Part shown: positions 61,053-64,000 of the stretch, one piece after another | Layout: each line of letters begins with the position of its first letter | Position numbering within the stretch: the stretch's first letter is position 1 | NCBI RefSeq assembly: GCF_021699055.1 | Contig: NZ_SSXC01000010.1 | Location: 1 to 64,000 of the forward strand | DNA: 64,000 nt | Source of the DNA: Blastococcus sp. MG754426 | GTDB lineage: Bacteria; Actinomycetota; Actinomycetes; Mycobacteriales; Geodermatophilaceae | Reading direction: 5' to 3' | Notes under the pieces: generated by a model | The model's database searches: none | Told to the model about the DNA's origin: nothing | The model's input: only the letters and a program-made list of their open reading frames with translations | Made by a program: the position numbers and the translations under genes

Positions 61053-61787
61053 TCAGGCGAGGCGGCGGGGTTCCAGGCGGGTCTCGACGGCGGTGCCTCC
61101 CGGGCCCGGCTCCACCCGGTAGGCGGCGGCGCCCGGTCGGTCGCTCACCACGTCGACCAGGTCGGTGCCGCGGTACACCAGGCCCGCCCCGTCGTCGGTG
61201 GCGTGGCCCCCGGGGAGCGTGCCGTCGGCCACCAGCCGGTGGTAGAGCGGGCGGCGCTGCTCCTCGGAGTCGTGGTGGACGCCGTTGGACGTCGGGATGA
61301 GCCCGAGCCCGTTCGTCACCGGCCGCAGATCGGGGCCGTAGGAGTCGGTGGTGCCGCCGACGTGCCAGCACAGCGAACCCGCCGAGACGCCGGCCAGCAC
61401 CACCCCGGCCTCCCACGCCTCCCGGAACACCTGGTCCAGAGCGTGCACCCGCCACACCGCCAGCAGGTTGGCCACGCTGCCGCCGCCGACCCACACGACG
61501 TCCTGCGCGAGCAGGTGGGCGCGCAGGTCGGGGACCGTGGGCATCGGGAACAGGCTCAGGTGGCTGACCTCCACGTGGCTCCCGGCGAAGGCGCCGTAGA
61601 CGGCGGCGACGCCGGCCGGGTCGTCGCCGGTCGCGGTGCCCAGGTAGCACAGCCGTGGCCGTTCCGGCGCACCGGCGAGCTCGACGGCGAGGTCGAAGAC
61701 CGGGCCGGGCCGCCAGTCGGCCGGGCCGCGCCCGCCCGGGATGAAGCCCGTGCTCGTGGCCAGGATCGTCGGCGCGGTCGCGGGCAT
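61053..61787 (-). CDS. Peptidase E-like (S51) protein
   Basis: 244 residues from ATG 61787. S51 features: LCYLGTATGDDPAGVAAVYG, DVVWVGGGSVANLLAVWRVH and the nucleophile Ser in VVLAGVSAGSLCWHVGGTTD, then LGLIPTSNGVHHDSEEQRRP, with a His to complete a Ser-His-Glu-type triad. It should cut N-terminal Asp dipeptides in the cytoplasm; related proteins also handle other peptides. It starts at the stop of the FAD oxidoreductase (one-base overlap), so the two are coupled, and lies 21 bases before lipB on the same strand. Confidence 0.85.
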   Translation of the reverse strand: MPATAPTILATSTGFIPGGRGPADWRPGPVFDLAVELAGAPERPRLCYLGTATGDDPAGVAAVYGAFAGSHVEVSHLSLFPMPTVPDLRAHLLAQDVVWVGGGSVANLLAVWRVHALDQVFREAWEAGVVLAGVSAGSLCWHVGGTTDSYGPDLRPVTNGLGLIPTSNGVHHDSEEQRRPLYHRLVADGTLPGGHATDDGAGLVYRGTDLVDVVSDRPGAAAYRVEPGPGGTAVETRLEPRRLA

Positions 61788-63025
61788 CAGGCGGCCCCGG
61801 CCGGGCGGAGGCGGCGCAGCACGGCTCGGGCGGCCCGGGCGCCGCTGGCCATCGCACCCTGGATGGAGGGGGTGTCCCGGTGGTCGCCGCAGACGAACAG
61901 CCCGTCCCCGAGGTCGACGGGGCGCCGCAGTTGCAGGGGCGGCAGCGCGGCCGGCTGCGCGCCGGGCACGGTGACCGACGTCAGGTGCTCGAGATCGGTG
62001 GGGGAGACGCCGTGCGCGGCGGCGACCTCGCCGCGGACCTCGTCCTCGCGGCTGCGGTCCAGCGTGGAACTCGCCACCAGCGCCCGGCCGTCGGGGCTGT
62101 ACCGCGGCTGGGCGTCGGACACGACCGCGCTGTTCACCACCCGTCCGCGCGGCTGCCCCAGGACGATCAACGGCGAGGACCACGGCGACGCGGGCAGCAC
62201 GTGCAGGTGGGTGGTCACCTCCCGGGGTGCGTCGGCCTCGACGGCGGGCAGCAGCCGGGACGCCGTCGCCGGGTCGGTGGCGACGACGACGGCGCCGGCC
62301 GACCAGGTGCCTGCGTCGGTGGTCACCGATCCGGGCGAGACCGACCGCACCGCGGTGCGCAGGTGCACCCGCCCGCTCTCCAGGCGCCCGGCCAGCTGCT
62401 CGCCGATCGCCTGCATCCCGGCGGCGGGCAGCCCGGTCGAGCCGCGCACGAAGCTGCGCCACAGCAGGTCCAGGTAGCGGCTGGAGGTGGCGAGCTCGTC
62501 CTCCAGGAGGACCCCGGCGAGGAACGGGCGCAGGAAGCGCTCCAGCGCCGCCCCGCCCACGCCGGCGGCGCGCAGCGACTCCTCCGCCGCCGTCTCCGGG
62601 GCGTGGAGCAGGCGCTCGACGGGGGCGTAGCCGGCGCGCAGGGAGAAGGCCACCAGGGCCGCCTTCTCCCGGAGCGAGCCGAGCGGCGCCGCGGCGGTGC
62701 CGACGAGGGCGGTGGGCTGCCGGCGGGGGTCGACGACCCGGTGCGCCCGGCCGTCCACCCGGATCACCGCACCGCGCTCGAACCAGCCGAGCCGGAGGGC
62801 GGTGAGGTCCAGGTCGGCCGCCCGCGGGTAGCCGGTGTTGAAGACCTGGAAGCCGCGGTCGACCAGGAAGCCGTCGACGCGCTCGGTGGCCAGCCGCCCA
62901 CCGGTGTGGCCCGAGGCCTCCAGCACGTGCACGTCGACGCCGGCCGCGGCCAGCCGGGTGGCGGCGGAGAGCCCGGCCAGGCCGGCTCCGACGACGAGGA
63001 CCTCGGCCCGGGGCGACGTGGACAC
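61787..63025 (-). CDS. FAD-dependent amine oxidase / desaturase-like oxidoreductase
   Basis: 412 residues from GTG 63025. The Rossmann FAD site is VLVVGAGLAGLSAATRLAAA with the Glu in VHVLEASGHTGGRL (GG-doublet). FLVDRGFQVFNTGYPRAADL and the C-terminal GLFVCGDHRDTPSIQGAMAS, then GARAARAVL, match the NAD(P)-binding amine-oxidase/phytoene-desaturase-like family. The middle part is the substrate cap. The substrate is unknown; plausible groups are carotenoid-like polyenes or amines. It is coupled to the peptidase E-like gene. Its promoter region is divergent from the kinase gene. Confidence 0.85.
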   Translation of the reverse strand: MSTSPRAEVLVVGAGLAGLSAATRLAAAGVDVHVLEASGHTGGRLATERVDGFLVDRGFQVFNTGYPRAADLDLTALRLGWFERGAVIRVDGRAHRVVDPRRQPTALVGTAAAPLGSLREKAALVAFSLRAGYAPVERLLHAPETAAEESLRAAGVGGAALERFLRPFLAGVLLEDELATSSRYLDLLWRSFVRGSTGLPAAGMQAIGEQLAGRLESGRVHLRTAVRSVSPGSVTTDAGTWSAGAVVVATDPATASRLLPAVEADAPREVTTHLHVLPASPWSSPLIVLGQPRGRVVNSAVVSDAQPRYSPDGRALVASSTLDRSREDEVRGEVAAAHGVSPTDLEHLTSVTVPGAQPAALPPLQLRRPVDLGDGLFVCGDHRDTPSIQGAMASGARAARAVLRRLRPAGAA

Positions 63026-63118
63026 CGCCCGACGGTAACGGGGAGCGGAGGTCCGCGCGGCCCTGGCCTGTGGACGGCGGCAGCGCGGGGCAGCCGGGTC
63101 CGCCTAGCGTTCCGCCTC

Positions 63119-64000
63119 GTGCCGACCGCCGAACCGCCCGCGACGCCGGGGACCCAGCCGCCCCCGGTCGTGCCGGGCTACGTCCTGCAGTCCCTCCTGG
63201 GCCGCGGTGCGACAGGAGAGGTGTGGCAGGCGGTCCCGCGGGCGGGCGGCGACCCGGTGGCGGTCAAGGTGCTGGTCGCCGGGGACCCCGCCCGCCAGGC
63301 GCGGGAGGCGGAGCTGCTGGGCGAGCTCGACCACCCGCACCTGGTCCGCCTGGTGGAGGTCGTGCACCAGCCGCGCCGGGGTGCGGCCGCCCGCGTCGCG
63401 CTGGTGCTGGAGCTGCTGGCCGGGGGCAGCCTGGCCGCGCTGCTGGCCCGCCGCGGCCGACTCCACCCCGGGGAGGTCGTGACGGCGATCGCGCCGGTCG
63501 CCGCGGCCCTGGCGCACGCCCACGAGCGCGGCGTCGTCCACGGCGACCTGGCGCCGGGGAACATCCTGTTCACCGACGAGGGGCGCCCGGTGCTCACCGA
63601 CCTGGGGGTCGCGCGGCTGCTCGGCGAGACGGCGGCGGCGGAGGTGACCCCCGCCTACGTCGACCCGGTGGTCGCCCGGGGCGCTGCCCCCGGTCCGTCC
63701 TCCGACGTCTTCGGCGTCGCGGCGGCGGCCTTCCACGCCCTCACGGGCGTCGCGCCGTGGAACGCGGCGACGCCGGCCGGCACGCTCGCGGTGGCGGCGG
63801 CCGGTCAGCTGCCGGAACTGGCGGAGCTCGCCCCGGCGGCGCCCGCGCGGTTGGTCGAGGTCATCGCGCGGGGTCTCGCTGCCGACCCGGACGCGCGCGG
63901 TACTGCGGCGGAGTTCGCGCTCGACCTGCGGCACGCCTGCCGGGCCGAGCCCGTGCTCTTGGAGGCGGGGGCGCCGACCGGCGGCCACGGCCGGCCGGGC
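63119..64000 (+). CDS. Serine/threonine protein kinase (3' partial)
   Basis: Open from GTG 63119 to the window edge, 294 codons so far. The N-lobe has YVLQSLLGRGATGEVWQAVP (Gly-rich loop) and DPVAVKVLVAGD (Lys). The catalytic loop is GVVHGDLAPGNILFTDEGRP, where HGD replaces the usual HRD, and the metal loop is LTDLGVARLLG with DLG in place of DFG. Asp and Asn are kept, so it may be active. An activation loop with EVTPAYVDPVV lacks a clear APE. The C-terminal part, possibly a membrane helix and sensor, lies outside the window. TAGCGT eight bases before the GTG suggests a leaderless transcript. Confidence 0.85.
   Translation, partial: MPTAEPPATPGTQPPPVVPGYVLQSLLGRGATGEVWQAVPRAGGDPVAVKVLVAGDPARQAREAELLGELDHPHLVRLVEVVHQPRRGAAARVALVLELLAGGSLAALLARRGRLHPGEVVTAIAPVAAALAHAHERGVVHGDLAPGNILFTDEGRPVLTDLGVARLLGETAAAEVTPAYVDPVVARGAAPGPSSDVFGVAAAAFHALTGVAPWNAATPAGTLAVAAAGQLPELAELAPAAPARLVEVIARGLAADPDARGTAAEFALDLRHACRAEPVLLEAGAPTGGHGRPG

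Noticed and set aside
1-64000. tRNA, rRNA, CRISPR arrays, insertion sequences, prophage or integrase genes
   Set aside because: Looked for and not seen; the repeats found are hairpins and promoter palindromes.

Overview
The window is very GC-rich and almost every protein is of an actinobacterial type. There are two glutamine synthetases with GlnE, an F420-dependent luciferase-like enzyme, an NADPH:F420 reductase-like protein, DUF4191, DUF2784, a Vms1-like release-factor relative and a monoderm Tad pilus locus. GTG starts, 4-base stop/start overlaps and likely leaderless transcripts are common. Codon use and protein style suggest a soil or rock actinobacterium near Geodermatophilaceae (Blastococcus, Geodermatophilus, Modestobacter). 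That placement is inference; no rRNA gene is present. I saw no tRNA, rRNA, CRISPR array, insertion sequence or phage gene.

Layout. 1-1.8 kb: the end of a cell-wall-type protein and a secreted beta-propeller. 1.8-10.4 kb: a methyltransferase, then a Tad/Flp pilus locus (prepilin peptidase, Flp pilin, TadE, TadG-like, CpaB, TadZ, TadA, TadB, TadC) with mostly overlapping reading frames. 10.4-16.7 kb: small stress-type genes with GGGTAG promoters, a LacI regulator divergent from a secreted GH10 xylanase with a visible operator, and a ChaB/Rho-N protein. 16.7-26.2 kb: a peptidase, a membrane diguanylate cyclase, an F420 reductase-like protein, a BtuF-like protein, panB-nadE, a universal stress protein and a MarR regulator. 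26.3-31.6 kb: glnA2, a glutamine amidotransferase and glnE. 31.7-39 kb: aquaporin, an AMIN-like lipoprotein, a CDGSH protein, a chemoreceptor remnant, a bile-acid symporter-family carrier, a haem-oxygenase-like enzyme and a cutinase-SGNH fusion. 39.2-45.8 kb: two NarL-type two-component systems flanking an FAD monooxygenase and a truncated multicopper oxidase. 46-50.7 kb: glnA, an RDD protein, DUF4191 and lipA, in an order like M. tuberculosis Rv2218-Rv2222c but spread out. 50.7-57.2 kb: an 11-residue-repeat membrane protein, an LLM enzyme, a truncated HxlR regulator and two neighbouring GGDEF proteins, one with an EAL domain. 57.3-64 kb: leuS behind a leucine attenuator, then lipB, a peptidase-E-like protein, an FAD oxidoreductase and the start of a protein kinase.

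How the genes work together. GlnA is predicted to be controlled twice: by GlnE adenylylation (the target Tyr406 is visible) and by a four-part GlnR box; glnA2 carries a shorter GlnR box. The Tad genes could make a complete monoderm type IVc pilus. Three c-di-GMP proteins suggest surface signalling. The most interesting regulatory signals are the leucine-rich leader peptide and terminator before leuS, a repeated TACCGC-N4-GCGGTA palindrome around one two-component system, mirror-image GTGT-N15-GGGTAG promoters, and a GAAACTTTC operator at the xylanase promoter. Three genes are decayed (chemoreceptor, multicopper oxidase, HxlR), so several small intervals look like sites of past rearrangement.
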